From Pseudomonas mosselii (GTDB lineage Bacteria > Pseudomonadota > Gammaproteobacteria > Pseudomonadales > Pseudomonadaceae), in the NCBI RefSeq assembly GCF_019823065.1, contig NZ_CP081966.1, positions 1,953,501-2,017,500 of the forward strand: a stretch of DNA of 64,000 nt, in the 5' to 3' direction. The notes beneath the pieces are model-generated. The model was not told the origin of the DNA. It ran no database searches and saw only the letters and a list, made by a program, of their open reading frames with translations. This document shows positions 52,626-62,900 of this stretch, one piece after another. The first letter of the stretch is position 1, and every line of letters starts with the position of its first letter. Position numbers and translations under genes: made by a program.

Positions 52626-54869
52626 ATGTACAAGGACCTCCAGTTCCCCATCCTCATCGTCCACCGGGCCATAAAGGCCGACAGCGTCGCCGGCGAGCGG
52701 GTGCGCGGCATCGCCGATGAACTGGCCCGTGACGGCTTCGCCATCCTCGCCGCCGCCGACCAAGCCGAAGCGCGGCTGGTGGCCGCCACCCACCACGGCC
52801 TGGCCTGCATGCTGATCGCCGCCGAGGGTGTCGGCGATAACAGCCGGCTGCTGCAGAACATGGCCGAGCTGATCCGCCTGGCCAGGCTGCGCGCCCCCAA
52901 CCTGCCGATCTTCGCCCTGGGCGAGCAAGTCACTCTGGAGAACGCCCCGGCCGAGGCCATGGGCGAGCTCAACCAGCTGCGCGGCATCCTCTACCTGTTC
53001 GAAGACACCGTGCCGTTTCTCGCCCGCCAGGTAGCACGGGCCGCGCACAGTTACCTCGACGGCCTGCTGCCACCGTTCTTCAAGGCTCTGGTGCAACACA
53101 CCGCGCAGTCGAACTATTCCTGGCATACGCCGGGCCACGGCGGTGGCGTGGCCTATCACAAGAGTCCGGTGGGGCAGGCATTCCACCAGTTCTTCGGCGA
53201 AAACACCCTGCGCTCGGACCTGTCCGTGTCTGTCCCCGAGCTGGGCTCGCTGCTCGACCACACCGGCCCCCTGGCCGCCGCGGAGGCGCGGGCGGCGCGC
53301 AACTTCGGCGCCGACCATACCTTCTTCGTCATCAACGGCACCTCCACCGCCAACAAGATCGTCTGGCACGCCATGGTCGGGCGTGGTGACCTGGTGCTGG
53401 TGGACCGCAACTGCCACAAGTCGGTGGTGCACGCGATCATCATGACTGGCGCCATCCCTCTCTACTTGTGCCCGGAGCGCAACGAACTGGGCATCATCGG
53501 GCCGATTCCGCTCAGCGAATTCACCCCGGCGTCGATCCAGGCGAAGATCCAGGCCCACCCGCTGGCCCAGGGGCGGTCGGCGAAGATAAAGCTGGCGGTG
53601 GTCACCAACTCCACCTACGACGGGCTGTGCTACCACGCCGGCCTCATCAAGCAGACCCTCGGCGCCAGTGTCGAGGTGCTGCACTTCGACGAGGCCTGGT
53701 TCGCCTACGCCGCCTTCCATGAATTCTTCGTCGGCCGCTACGCCATGGGCACGCCGCGCGGCGATGAGGGCCCGCTGCTGTTCAGCACCCATTCGACCCA
53801 CAAGCTGCTGGCCGCCTTCAGCCAGGCGTCGATGATCCATGTGCAGGACGGCGCCTCCCGCCAGTTGGACCGCGACCGTTTCAACGAGGCGTTCATGATG
53901 CATATCTCCACTTCGCCGCAGTACAGCATCCTCGCCTCGCTGGACGTGGCCTCGGCGATGATGGAGGGCCCGGCCGGGCGTTCGCTGCTGCAGGAGATGT
54001 TCGACGAGGCCCTGAGCTTTCGCCGGGCGCTGGCCAACCTGCGCGAGCATATCGCCACCGACGACTGGTGGTTCAGCATCTGGCAGCCGCCGCAGGCCCA
54101 GGGTGGCGAGCGGCTGGAGTCGGCGGACTGGCTGCTGCAGCCGGGTGCCGAATGGCATGGCTTTGCCGAGCTGAGCGACGACTATGTGCTGCTCGATCCG
54201 CTCAAGGTCACTCTGGTGATGCCAGGGGCCGGTGGCGGCGCGGGCGAGCACGGCATTCCGGCCGCAGTGGTCAGCAAGTTTTTGTGGGAGCGGGGGCTGG
54301 TGGTGGAGAAGACCGGCCTGTACAGCTTCCTGGTACTGTTCTCGATGGGCATCACCAAGGGCAAGTGGAGCACGCTGCTCACTGAACTGCTGGAGTTCAA
54401 GCGCCACTACGACGCCAATATCGCGCTGGCCGAATGCCTGCCCAGCGTGGTGACGCCGCAGCCGTCACGCTACCAGGGGCTGGGGCTGCGTGACCTGTGC
54501 CAGCAACTGCATGCCTTCTACCGCGGCAATGCCACATCCAGGCAGCTCAAGCTGCTGTTCACCCGTTTGCCCGAGGTGGCGATGACCCCGGCCGAGGCCT
54601 ATGACCGGATGGTGCGCGGGGAGGTGGAGGCGGTGCCGATCGAGCAACTGATGGGGCGGGTCGCGGCGGTGATGCTGGTGCCGTATCCGCCGGGAATCCC
54701 CTTGATCATGCCGGGCGAGCGCTTCACCGAGGCGACCCGCTCGATTCTGGTCTACCTGGACTGTGCCCGGGCTTTCGACCAGGGCTTCCCGGGCTTCGTC
54801 GCCGATGTGCATGGCCTGCAGTGCCAGGGGGCGCTGTACACCGTCGATTGCGTCAAGGAATACGAATGA
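52626..54869 (+). CDS. ldcA: Lysine/arginine/ornithine decarboxylase, probably lysine (LdcA-type)
   Basis: PLP enzyme of fold type I, 747 residues. An N-terminal wing domain (ILIVHRAIKADSVAGERVRG) precedes the catalytic core: SWHTPGHGGGVAYHKSPVG, HTFFVINGTSTANKIVWHAM, the active aspartate in LHFDEAWFAYAAFHEFF, and the PLP lysine in STHSTHKLLAAFSQA. It makes cadaverine from lysine in pseudomonads with this gene order. Arginine decarboxylation is the alternative and is not excluded by sequence alone. Its stop overlaps the end of a small convergent gene by 17 bases. Confidence 0.88.
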   Translation: MYKDLQFPILIVHRAIKADSVAGERVRGIADELARDGFAILAAADQAEARLVAATHHGLACMLIAAEGVGDNSRLLQNMAELIRLARLRAPNLPIFALGEQVTLENAPAEAMGELNQLRGILYLFEDTVPFLARQVARAAHSYLDGLLPPFFKALVQHTAQSNYSWHTPGHGGGVAYHKSPVGQAFHQFFGENTLRSDLSVSVPELGSLLDHTGPLAAAEARAARNFGADHTFFVINGTSTANKIVWHAMVGRGDLVLVDRNCHKSVVHAIIMTGAIPLYLCPERNELGIIGPIPLSEFTPASIQAKIQAHPLAQGRSAKIKLAVVTNSTYDGLCYHAGLIKQTLGASVEVLHFDEAWFAYAAFHEFFVGRYAMGTPRGDEGPLLFSTHSTHKLLAAFSQASMIHVQDGASRQLDRDRFNEAFMMHISTSPQYSILASLDVASAMMEGPAGRSLLQEMFDEALSFRRALANLREHIATDDWWFSIWQPPQAQGGERLESADWLLQPGAEWHGFAELSDDYVLLDPLKVTLVMPGAGGGAGEHGIPAAVVSKFLWERGLVVEKTGLYSFLVLFSMGITKGKWSTLLTELLEFKRHYDANIALAECLPSVVTPQPSRYQGLGLRDLCQQLHAFYRGNATSRQLKLLFTRLPEVAMTPAEAYDRMVRGEVEAVPIEQLMGRVAAVMLVPYPPGIPLIMPGERFTEATRSILVYLDCARAFDQGFPGFVADVHGLQCQGALYTVDCVKEYE

Positions 54870-55071
54870 TCTCGACGCCGGTCTGGGCCAGCTCGAAGCG
54901 GTCGTCACCCAGGTGGTTGACGCGGTCACCGATAGCCAGGCGATAGCTGGTAACCGGCGCGCCGAGGGTGCTGCCGTCGGCCTGGAGGGTGGACTCCTGG
55001 AACTCGTGGACCGGGTAGATACGGCCTTCGGCGTCGCGGGCGTGGAACTGGCCGACCATTACTGCTGCCAT
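54853..55071 (-). CDS. Hypothetical protein, 72 residues
   Basis: Small soluble protein, beta-rich: VGQFHARDAEGRIYPVHEFQEST, then SYRLAIGDRVNHLGDDRFELAQTGVEIIRI. It runs tail to tail into the decarboxylase gene with a 17-base overlap. The pattern resembles small pseudomonad proteins of unknown function. No membrane segment or catalytic motif. Confidence 0.72.
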   Translation of the reverse strand: MAAVMVGQFHARDAEGRIYPVHEFQESTLQADGSTLGAPVTSYRLAIGDRVNHLGDDRFELAQTGVEIIRIP

Positions 55072-55229
55072 TTAGGTGGAAACCTCTGAATCGTGTAGGA
55101 AATGTCTGTAGGCATAGACCAGTGAAACGCCCGGGAAGTTTTCAGCCGAATGGAAAAAAACCGCGAAGCCGAGGAACGGTCATCTATAACTAACAGGTCC
55201 CATTCCCAGAGCAGAGGTTGCAAAACGCC

Positions 55230-55790
55230 ATGAGCCAGGTTTATTCGGTAGCGGTCGTCGTCGGCAGCTTGCGCAAGGAGTCCTATAACCGCAAGGTGGC
55301 CCGCGCGCTGTCTGAGCTGGCACCGTCCAGCCTTGCCCTGCGGATCGTCGAGATCGGCGACCTGCCGTTGTACAACGAGGATGTCGAGGCCGAGGGCGCG
55401 CCCGAGGCGTGGAAGCATTTTCGCGACGAGATCCGCCGCAGCGACGCGGTGCTGTTCGTCACCCCGGAGTACAACCGTTCGGTGCCGGGCGGGTTGAAGA
55501 ACGCCATCGACGTGGGGTCGCGGCCCTATGGGCAGAGCGTGTGGGGCGGCAAGCCGGCGGCGGTGGCCAGCGTGTCGCCGGGGGCTATCGGCGGGTTTGG
55601 TGCCAATCATGCGGTGCGCCAGTCGCTGGTGTTCCTCGACATGCCGTGCATGCAGATGCCCGAGGCGTATATCGGCGGGGCGGCAACGCTGTTCGATGAC
55701 AGTGGCAAGCTCAATGACAAGACCCGGCCTTTCCTGCAGGGCTTTATCGACAGGTTCGCGTCGTGGGTGAAGCTGAACCGATCTGTCTGA
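55230..55790 (+). CDS. NADPH-dependent FMN reductase, ChrR/YieF-like
   Basis: Flavodoxin-fold quinone/chromate reductase type of 186 residues. GSLRKESYNRKVARAL binds the FMN phosphate, TPEYNRSVPGGLKNAIDVGS is the conserved flavin loop, and SVSPGAIGGFGANHAVRQ follows. Such enzymes reduce quinones, chromate or azo dyes with NAD(P)H and protect against redox stress. The ATG at 55230 follows AGAGG at 12-base distance; the TTG at 55218 is the alternative. A REP pair ends the transcript. Confidence 0.88.
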   Translation: MSQVYSVAVVVGSLRKESYNRKVARALSELAPSSLALRIVEIGDLPLYNEDVEAEGAPEAWKHFRDEIRRSDAVLFVTPEYNRSVPGGLKNAIDVGSRPYGQSVWGGKPAAVASVSPGAIGGFGANHAVRQSLVFLDMPCMQMPEAYIGGAATLFDDSGKLNDKTRPFLQGFIDRFASWVKLNRSV

Positions 55791-55800
55791 CAGGGCCTGA

Positions 55801-55863
55801 TCGCCGGCAAGCCGGCTCCCACCGGTGGACGCGTTGTCGCTGTGGGAGCCGGCTTGCCGGTGA
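55801..55863. repeat. Inverted pair of REP elements
   Basis: Arms 55801-55821 (TCGCCGGCAAGCCGGCTCCCA) and 55842-55863 in inverted order in the convergent gap between the FMN reductase gene and phnX; likely a bidirectional transcription stop. Confidence 0.8.
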
Positions 55864-55880
55864 TGGCATCACGCGGCCTA

Positions 55881-56708
55881 TCAGAACGCCTGCGGCATCT
55901 CCCCCTTGGCCAATCGCCGGTTGATATCGGCAATCACTTCGGGCAGTTCGTTGATGGTGTCGATCAAGTAGTGCGGGCGCGATGCGGCGAACATCCCGTG
56001 GATCCGCTTGCGCTCGCTCTCCAGCTTCTCCGTGCTCAACGCCCGGTAGCCTTCCCAGGTCAGCCCCAGGGCATTGCCCGAGCACACCAGCGCCACGGTC
56101 CACATCCCGGCGCGGCGGCCTTCGAGAATCCCCGGCACGGTGTCGTCGACCTTCACGCAGGCAGCCACGTCATCGATGCCCAGGGCAATCACGTTGGCCA
56201 GCGCCTGGGCCGGCCACGGGCGGCCGTTCGGTGTCTCGTCGGTGGCCACCACATGGTCGGCCACGTAGCCGTTCTGCGCGGCCAGCTCGACCACCTTGTC
56301 CATCACCACCTTCGGGTAGCCCGAGCAGGAGCCGATCTTCAGGCCGCTTTTGCGCAACCCGGTCAGGGTCTCCAGGGCGCCGGGGATCAGCGCCGAGTGC
56401 ACGGCGATCTTCTCGATCTGCAGCGGCATGAAGCGCTCGTAGATGGCGGTGACGTCATCGTCGGTGGGCGTGCGGCCGAACACCTTGCGGTAGCGCTCGG
56501 CGATCTCCGGCACGTCGCACAGGGTGCGGATATGGTCCCACTTGCCCATGCCCATCGGGCCACGGGCTTCTTCGATGGACACCTGCACGTCGAACTCGGC
56601 GAAGGCTTCGACGAAGATCTGGGTCGGGGCGAACGAGCCGAAGTCGACCACGGTGCCGGCCCAGTCGAGGATGGCGGCTTGCAGCTGGGTGGGGTTGCTG
56701 TAGTTCAT
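55881..56708 (-). CDS. phnX: Phosphonoacetaldehyde hydrolase (phosphonatase)
   Basis: HAD-family enzyme cleaving phosphonoacetaldehyde to acetaldehyde and phosphate, the last step of 2-aminoethylphosphonate use. 275 residues; ATG at 56708 with AAGGA. The nucleophile is in [12 protein letters not shown], the Schiff-base lysine in GMGKWDHIR, and the HAD motifs II and III/IV are IGSCSGYPK and [19 protein letters not shown]. Downstream of phnW by 34 bases in one operon. Confidence 0.95.
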   Translation of the reverse strand: MNYSNPTQLQAAILDWAGTVVDFGSFAPTQIFVEAFAEFDVQVSIEEARGPMGMGKWDHIRTLCDVPEIAERYRKVFGRTPTDDDVTAIYERFMPLQIEKIAVHSALIPGALETLTGLRKSGLKIGSCSGYPKVVMDKVVELAAQNGYVADHVVATDETPNGRPWPAQALANVIALGIDDVAACVKVDDTVPGILEGRRAGMWTVALVCSGNALGLTWEGYRALSTEKLESERKRIHGMFAASRPHYLIDTINELPEVIADINRRLAKGEMPQAF

Positions 56709-56742
56709 GTGCGCATTTTCCTTGAATTGGGTGGGCAGAGGG

Positions 56743-57849
56743 TCAGATGTCCAGTACTTCCATTTCCCGCAGCACCTCGGCCACGGCATTGACGGCGGCC
56801 TGCATGCCATCGGCGCCGACCACGCCGATGCAGCCGACGCGGAAGGTCTCGACCTGGGTCAGCTTGCCCGGGTAGAGGATGAAGCCCTTGGCCTTGACCC
56901 GCTCGTAGAAGTCCTTGAACTGGTAGCGCGGGTCCTTCGGCGCGTGGAAGGTGACGATGATCGGCGCCTGGATGTCGGCGGGCAGGAAACTCTGCAGGCC
57001 GATTTTCGCCATGCCGTCGAGCAAGGTCTTGCAGTTATCGCTGTAGCGTTGGTGGCGGGCGGGCAGTCCACCCTCTTCGTTGTATTGCTGCAGCGCTTCG
57101 TGCAGGGCAGCGACCACGTGGGTCGGCGGGGTGAAGCGCCACTGGCCGGTCTTGGCCATGTAGGCGTGCTGGTCGTGCAGGTCCATGGCCAGGGAGTGGG
57201 CGTTGCCTTCGGCGGCGGCCAGGGCGGCTTTCTCGGCGAAGACAAAGCCCATGCCCGGCACGCCTTCCAGGCACTTGCCGGAGGCGGCGATCAGCGCTTC
57301 GAAGGGGATCTGGCGGGCGTCGATCGGCAGCGCGCCGAACGAGCTCATGGCGTCGATGATCAGGCGCTTGCCGTGGCGCCGGATCACCTGGGCGATCTCG
57401 GGCAGCGGGTTGAGGATGCCGGTGCTGGTCTCGCAGTGGATCAGCGCCACATGGGTCACGGCGGGGTCGGCGGCCAGCAGGCGGTCGACGTCCGCGGCGG
57501 TGGTCGGCTGGTCCTCGCCGGTCTCGAAGGTGCTGTAGGCGCGGCCCAGCACCTTGCAGATCTTCGCCAGGCGCTGGCCGTAGGCGCCGTTGATCAGCAC
57601 CAGCACCTTGCCGTCACGGGGGACCAGGGTGCCGAGGGCGGCCTCGACGGCGAAGGTGCCGCTGCCTTGCAGGGGCACGCAGTGGTGGCTGGCGCTGCCG
57701 TCGATGATGGCCAGCAGTTGTTCGCACACGCTGGCGGTCAGCTGGTTGAAGTCGCGATCCCACGACCCCCAGTCCACGAGCATGGCCTGGCGGGTGCGGA
57801 TCGAGGTGGTCAATGGACCGGGGGTCAGCAGGATCGGTGCGTTGCTCAT
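56743..57849 (-). CDS. phnW: 2-aminoethylphosphonate:pyruvate aminotransferase
   Basis: PLP aminotransferase (fold type I) giving phosphonoacetaldehyde and alanine; PhnX then completes the pathway. 368 residues. [19 protein letters not shown] is the family start; the start at 57849 has GAGGAACC. The PLP aspartate region is [14 protein letters not shown], and the Schiff-base lysine is in [19 protein letters not shown]. First gene of phnWX, divergent from a LysR-type regulator gene. Confidence 0.96.
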   Translation of the reverse strand: MSNAPILLTPGPLTTSIRTRQAMLVDWGSWDRDFNQLTASVCEQLLAIIDGSASHHCVPLQGSGTFAVEAALGTLVPRDGKVLVLINGAYGQRLAKICKVLGRAYSTFETGEDQPTTAADVDRLLAADPAVTHVALIHCETSTGILNPLPEIAQVIRRHGKRLIIDAMSSFGALPIDARQIPFEALIAASGKCLEGVPGMGFVFAEKAALAAAEGNAHSLAMDLHDQHAYMAKTGQWRFTPPTHVVAALHEALQQYNEEGGLPARHQRYSDNCKTLLDGMAKIGLQSFLPADIQAPIIVTFHAPKDPRYQFKDFYERVKAKGFILYPGKLTQVETFRVGCIGVVGADGMQAAVNAVAEVLREMEVLDI

Positions 57850-57963
57850 TCCGTGGTTCCTCACTATGCGGTGGGCTGGAAACTAGTGGGGCTAGGTTGC
57901 AATTCGCTGTGTCATCAATCAAATTGTTTGTAGATATGCCAGCCATAAGTCAGGCCGATAGAT

Positions 57964-58827
57964 ATGAACCTGTTCCAGCTCCGCGCCTTCGACGCCGTCG
58001 CCCGCGAGGGCAGTTTCACCCGCGCCGCCGAGCGCCTGTTCATCAGCCAGCCGGCGGTGACCGGGCATGTAAAGGCGTTGGAGGAGCACTACCAGATCAC
58101 CTTGCTGCGCCGTACCGCCCGGCGGGTCGAGCTGACGGAGGAGGGTGCGCGCCTGGCGGCCATCACCCGGGCCATGTTCGGCCTGGCCGAGGAAGCCCAG
58201 TCCATGCTCGAGGCTAACCGGCAGTTGCTGACCGGGCGCCTGGAGGTGGCGGCTGACGGCCCGCACCGGGTGATGCCGATGCTGGCGCAGCTGCGCGAGC
58301 GCTACCCGGGTATCACCGTCAACCTGCGCCTGGGCAATGCCCAGGAAACCCTGGCCGCGTTGTTGTCGGAACATGCCGATGTGGCCGTGCTGACCGAGAT
58401 CGAGCCGCGCAAGGGCCTGCACCTGCAGGCGTTGTGCGAGTCGCGGTTGTGTGCACTGTTGCCCGTGGGGCATGCGTGGACGGGTACCGGGGGAGACTTG
58501 CCGCTGGCCGAGCTGGACAGGCAGATCATGGTGCTGCGCGAGCCCAGTTCGACCACCCGGCGCACCTTCGACAAGGCCTGCGCCGACGCGGGTGTGCAAC
58601 CTAGGGTGCTGCTGGAGCTGGACAGCCGCGAAGCGGTCACCGAGGCGGTGGCGGCGGAACTGGGCATCGGCGTGGTGTCCTCCACCGAAGTGGCCCATGA
58701 CCCGCGGGTGGTGGCCCGCCCCCTGGCCGGTCAGGGCCTGGTCAACCAGCACATGGTCGGTTGCCTGGAGCGCCGTCGCGAGCTGCGCCTGATCCAGGCG
58801 TTTCTCGGGCTGGCGGCTGCCGCGTGA
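57964..58827 (+). CDS. LysR-type regulator divergent to phnWX
   Basis: 287-residue LysR-type activator: NLFQLRAFDAVAREGSFTRA and FISQPAVTGHVKALEEHY form the HTH, followed by the effector domain (VNLRLGNAQETLAALLSEHADVAVL). It sits head to head with phnW, the arrangement seen for the 2-aminoethylphosphonate activators of pseudomonads, so it likely activates phnWX when the substrate is present. The gap contains the 11-base dyad CAAA-TTG-TTTG at 57920-57930, a candidate site. Confidence 0.86.
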   Translation: MNLFQLRAFDAVAREGSFTRAAERLFISQPAVTGHVKALEEHYQITLLRRTARRVELTEEGARLAAITRAMFGLAEEAQSMLEANRQLLTGRLEVAADGPHRVMPMLAQLRERYPGITVNLRLGNAQETLAALLSEHADVAVLTEIEPRKGLHLQALCESRLCALLPVGHAWTGTGGDLPLAELDRQIMVLREPSSTTRRTFDKACADAGVQPRVLLELDSREAVTEAVAAELGIGVVSSTEVAHDPRVVARPLAGQGLVNQHMVGCLERRRELRLIQAFLGLAAAA

Positions 58828-58884
58828 TGGCTGTTTCGAGCGCGACGGCCTAAGATGGCCGGCCTACAGCCGACGGGACCGTCG

Positions 58885-59946
58885 ATGAGCGAGAAAGACA
58901 CCATTTCCATGCAGCTGGTGCGTGAAGCGCTGTTGCAGACTTGCCCGGCGGGCCAGCCCGATGTCGGCTTGCTGGTCCGGGCGGGCATCGAGATGGGCCG
59001 GCTCGACCTGCCCGAGGCGCGGGTCAGCGCCGAGGCCTATGCCCGGCTGTGGCGCCTGTTGGCTCGTCGTTGCAACGACGAGTTCTTTGCCATGGATCCA
59101 CGCGGCCTGCGTAGCGGCAGCCTCGCGTTCATGTGCCGGGCGAGCATGGCGCAGCCCACCCTTGGCGCTGGTCTGGAGGTTGTGCTGGGGTTTCTGGCGC
59201 TGATGCTCGAAGACCTGCAACCGAGTCTGGTCCGCCAGCAGAGCCTGGCAGAGATCGTCATCAACGAACCGCTGGAGCAGCCACGGCGTGCGTTCACCTA
59301 CTTCACCTTCTGGATGATCGTGCATGGCGTCGCCTGCTGGCTGGCCGGGCGGCGGATTCCGATCCTGGCCATCGAGCTGCGCTGCCCCGAGCCGCCGTTC
59401 TGCGACGATTACCGGGTCATGTTCTCGCAGAATCTGACGTTTGAGCGTCCACGCACGCGCATGATCATCGCTGCCGATTGCCTGACCCTGCCGATCCGGC
59501 GCACGCCGCAGGAGTTGCAGCGGTTCCTGGCCGAAGCGCCGGGCAACATACTGGTCAAGTACCGCGACCCTGGCAGTCTGGCGCTACGCATTCGTACGAC
59601 ATTGCTGGAGATCGAGCCAGGCGCATGGCCGGATGCGCAGACGGTGGCGCATAACCTGTGCATGTCGGTGGCGACCTTGCGGCGGCGCCTGTCCGAGGAA
59701 GGGCACAGCTACCAGGGCATCAAGGACAGTTTGCGTCGAGAATTGGCGATCACCTGGCTGGCCGAGCCAGCGCTTGGCCTTGCCGACGTCGCGCAACGCC
59801 TGGGCTTTGCCGACGCCAGCTCGTTCTACAAGGCATTTCGCAAGTGGTTCGGTTGCAACCCAGGCCATTACCGCAACCTGATCATCCAAGGCGAAATGCC
59901 GCACCGGCTGGCGCCGTTTCCCTCTGTGCCGGGTGGGGCGAGCTGA
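58885..59946 (+). CDS. AraC-family transcriptional regulator
   Basis: 353 residues from the ATG at 58885. The N-terminal ~200 residues are an arabinose-binding-like (Arabinose_bd) domain (SAEAYARLWRLLARRCNDEFF; VHGVACWLAGRRI). The C-terminal AraC double HTH includes MSVATLRRRLSEEGHSYQGI and LADVAQRLGFADASSFYKAFRKWFG. Relatives control lipid, alcohol or virulence functions. It lies 38 bases upstream of the large effector gene on the same strand; whether it controls that gene is unknown. Confidence 0.86.
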   Translation: MSEKDTISMQLVREALLQTCPAGQPDVGLLVRAGIEMGRLDLPEARVSAEAYARLWRLLARRCNDEFFAMDPRGLRSGSLAFMCRASMAQPTLGAGLEVVLGFLALMLEDLQPSLVRQQSLAEIVINEPLEQPRRAFTYFTFWMIVHGVACWLAGRRIPILAIELRCPEPPFCDDYRVMFSQNLTFERPRTRMIIAADCLTLPIRRTPQELQRFLAEAPGNILVKYRDPGSLALRIRTTLLEIEPGAWPDAQTVAHNLCMSVATLRRRLSEEGHSYQGIKDSLRRELAITWLAEPALGLADVAQRLGFADASSFYKAFRKWFGCNPGHYRNLIIQGEMPHRLAPFPSVPGGAS

Positions 59947-59984
59947 CTAGTGTCGAGGGTTCTGAAACCGCAGGATGCTTCGTC

Positions 59985-62900
59985 ATGTCAGCAACTACAA
60001 CGCCCCAACCAGCAGCGACGGTCACGCCACACGCGATCACGGACGACTTCATCAAGGCGCAACTGCCTGATTGGCTCAAGGAGGCCAAGGCCGAGCAACT
60101 CGATGCCTTGTGCGATTGCCTCAAAACTCACGATACCAACGCTCGTCAACTGGCTTTGGCGACCCAAGCGCTGCTGTCGCCACAGCAGTTTGCCGAACAG
60201 GTGTTCCACCCGCTCCTGGCTGATCTCGACAAAGGCACGCATGAGGTCAAGGCACTGCAGTGGCTGGATATTCGGCAAGGCACCTCGGGGCTCTTAAGCG
60301 CGCCCTCCGCGGTGCGTTGGGGACTGCGCGCTCCCGCCTTGTTGCGTTTGATGCAGGGATTCGAAGAGGGCGCGCAGTTCTTCTCCGGTAGTGGCGTCGT
60401 GTGCCCTGGCAGTAACACGGTGCTGTCCGGCGACGCCGACGATTTTGCCGCGCGTTGCAGGGCGCTGGACGCTGGCAAGCAGTATCAAGATCTACTCGAC
60501 CGGCAGTTCGATGGGGCGACTGTGGCGCTGCTGACCCGTCACCAGCGTTCGGGGTTTGCCCTGGCTTGCCAGCACGCACTGGTGCAGGGCCATTTGTCCG
60601 AGTCTCAGCATGCCGCGTTGCAGCATGTGATCCATGACATGCCCAGCCTGTCGGAGGCGCCGCTGCGCTCCAATGCCGGCGAGTTGCGCATGCTCGATTG
60701 CACGCTGATCAACGCGCTGCTGATTCAACTGTACGACAAGGCAAACAAGGCGGCCGGCGTGGTGCTTTACCTGCCGGTCGATCACCAGCGACCACTGCGT
60801 TGCTTCGACTCGTTCGAGTCGCTCTCCGAGCACCTGGTGGCGGCGCTGCGAGAGCAGGACTTCAGGCGCCGTGTGCGTGGCCTGGTGAGCCTGCACGAGC
60901 AGCCTGACTTTCTGGAAACCATGCTCAAGCGTTTGTCCGACGATGTTCCCGACCTCAATCTGCAACGCCGCGCGGCTCAGGACAACAATGTCTTCGCATT
61001 GCTGGCGCGCAGCCAGGTGGCGCGAATCAAGGCCGATGGTCGATTGCTGCTGGTGTGCGCCGCCGACGCTGACCACGCGGCCGCTGATCGCCGTATCAAG
61101 CGCTGGGAGGGGGTCGGGCTCGCTTTGCTGGGTGTCGCGGGCATGGCGGTCCCTGCCATTGGCATGGTGCTGCTTGGAAAATTGTTGGTGGACACCCTTG
61201 GCGAGGTCTATGCCGGGGTGGGGGACTGGCAGCAAGGCCATCAGCACGAGGCCTTGGACCATATGATCGAAGTGGCCAAGACGGTCGCGGTGACGGCGGT
61301 GACTGGGGCCGGTGTGGCGTTGGTCGCCCGTGGTTTCGCTGGCAGCGCCTTCGTCGACGCGCTGGAACCTGTCGAACTCGTCGATGGCAAGCAGCGGCTG
61401 TGGAACCATGACTTGAGTGTCTACGAGTCGACGCCCGAGCAACCGGTGTTGCAGGAAAACGGCCTCTACGCGGTCGGAAACCGACGCTGGTTGCACGTGG
61501 ACCGGCGTTACTACGAAGTCCGGCAGACGGCCCCCGAGCAGCCCTGGCGCTTGTGTCATCCCCACGACCAGGACGCGTTCGCGCCAAGCATCGAGTACAA
61601 CGGCGAACGCTGCTGGCGCATCCGCCTGGAGCGCCCGCTGGAGTGGGATGATAGCTGCGCCATGCTCAATCGTCTGTGGCCTCATCAGGTGCCGCTGGAC
61701 CCGCAGCGTGCCGAACAGATCCTGACGGTGGCGGGCGTCGACCAGGACGAGCTGCGTGGTGTGCTGGTACAGAATCGGCCCGCGCCGGTCAACCTGCGCG
61801 ACACGCTGCGTCGCTTCGAGGCCGATGCGCGTGTCACCGCGGTATTCAAGGCTGTGAAGGCCCCGGGCGCGACGCTGGAGGATGCCCAGGTGCTGGCGTG
61901 GTGCCGTACCCGGCCAGGTATGCAGGCTGTGGATGCACCTGGCGCAGCGGTGTGGCTCGCCGACCGACAAGCCGAAGTGCAAGCGCTGCTGTTTGAGCAT
62001 CTGGCGCGTATCACGCCCCCGGGCAACCCATTGTTCACGCTGGTGAAGCGGGACTTCCCGGGCTTGCCTGACGCTTATGCCGAGGAGGCGGTGCGAGAAT
62101 GCGATGCGGTGGTCGAGCAGGTGGCCAGGGTCGAGGCACGAGTGCCTTACACGGTCGCAACCAAGGTACGCTCGCTGTTGCAGCTGGCGCGGCTGAACCG
62201 GGCAGTGGAAGGGTTGTACCTGAACAGCGCCTACTGCGAGGATGCTGGCCTGTTGGTCATGCGACTGCTCGAGAAGCTGCCGATGTGGCCGACCCGAGTC
62301 GGTCTCGAGCTGCGCGCCGAGGATGGCCGTATGCTGGCGATCACCAATCCGGCGGTGGCGAGTGATGCGAGGATCGTGCTGGCTCGACGAGACGGTGCGA
62401 TGCGCTTGTATGACGCGCAAGGCATGCAACGTGACTCCGAGGTGGCCGCGCCGGGGAATCTGTTCCAGGCGATCATCGCCGCGCTCGACGAGAGCCAGCG
62501 AAGTGCGCTCGAGCTTGAGCCGAGTGACCCTGCGCAATCGCTGCGCCTTGCGTTGATCAAGGCTTTACCGGAAAAACGCAGCGACTGGTACTCATTGCTT
62601 GACATGCAAGCGTCCACGCCATGGTTCAACCCTGGAAAAAGGTTGCCTGACGGCCGGGTCGGTTACACGCTCGGTGGGCGGTCTTCGAGAAACACCGCGC
62701 GCAATGGCATCACCATCCTCAGAGAGCGCATTCGCGCGCTCTATCCCGTGCTCGACGATGCCCAGGTCGAGAGCAAGGTCGCGCAATTGCGACGTGATCC
62801 GCTGGGCCGCAGCCCGCTTGAGGCGTTGTTGTACGAGGAGAGCAACTACAACTTGCTCGACATCGCGCTGCGTGAATGGGCGCAAGCGCATGCGCCATCG

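Noticed and set aside
52236..54407. 723-codon minus-strand frame opposite the decarboxylase gene
   Set aside because: Shadow frame caused by high G+C third positions; the plus-strand protein carries complete PLP-enzyme motifs.
60492..62537. 681-codon open frame on the minus strand
   Set aside because: It is the antisense shadow of the NEL effector gene; its translation is His/Gln/Arg-rich with no family features and no ribosome site.
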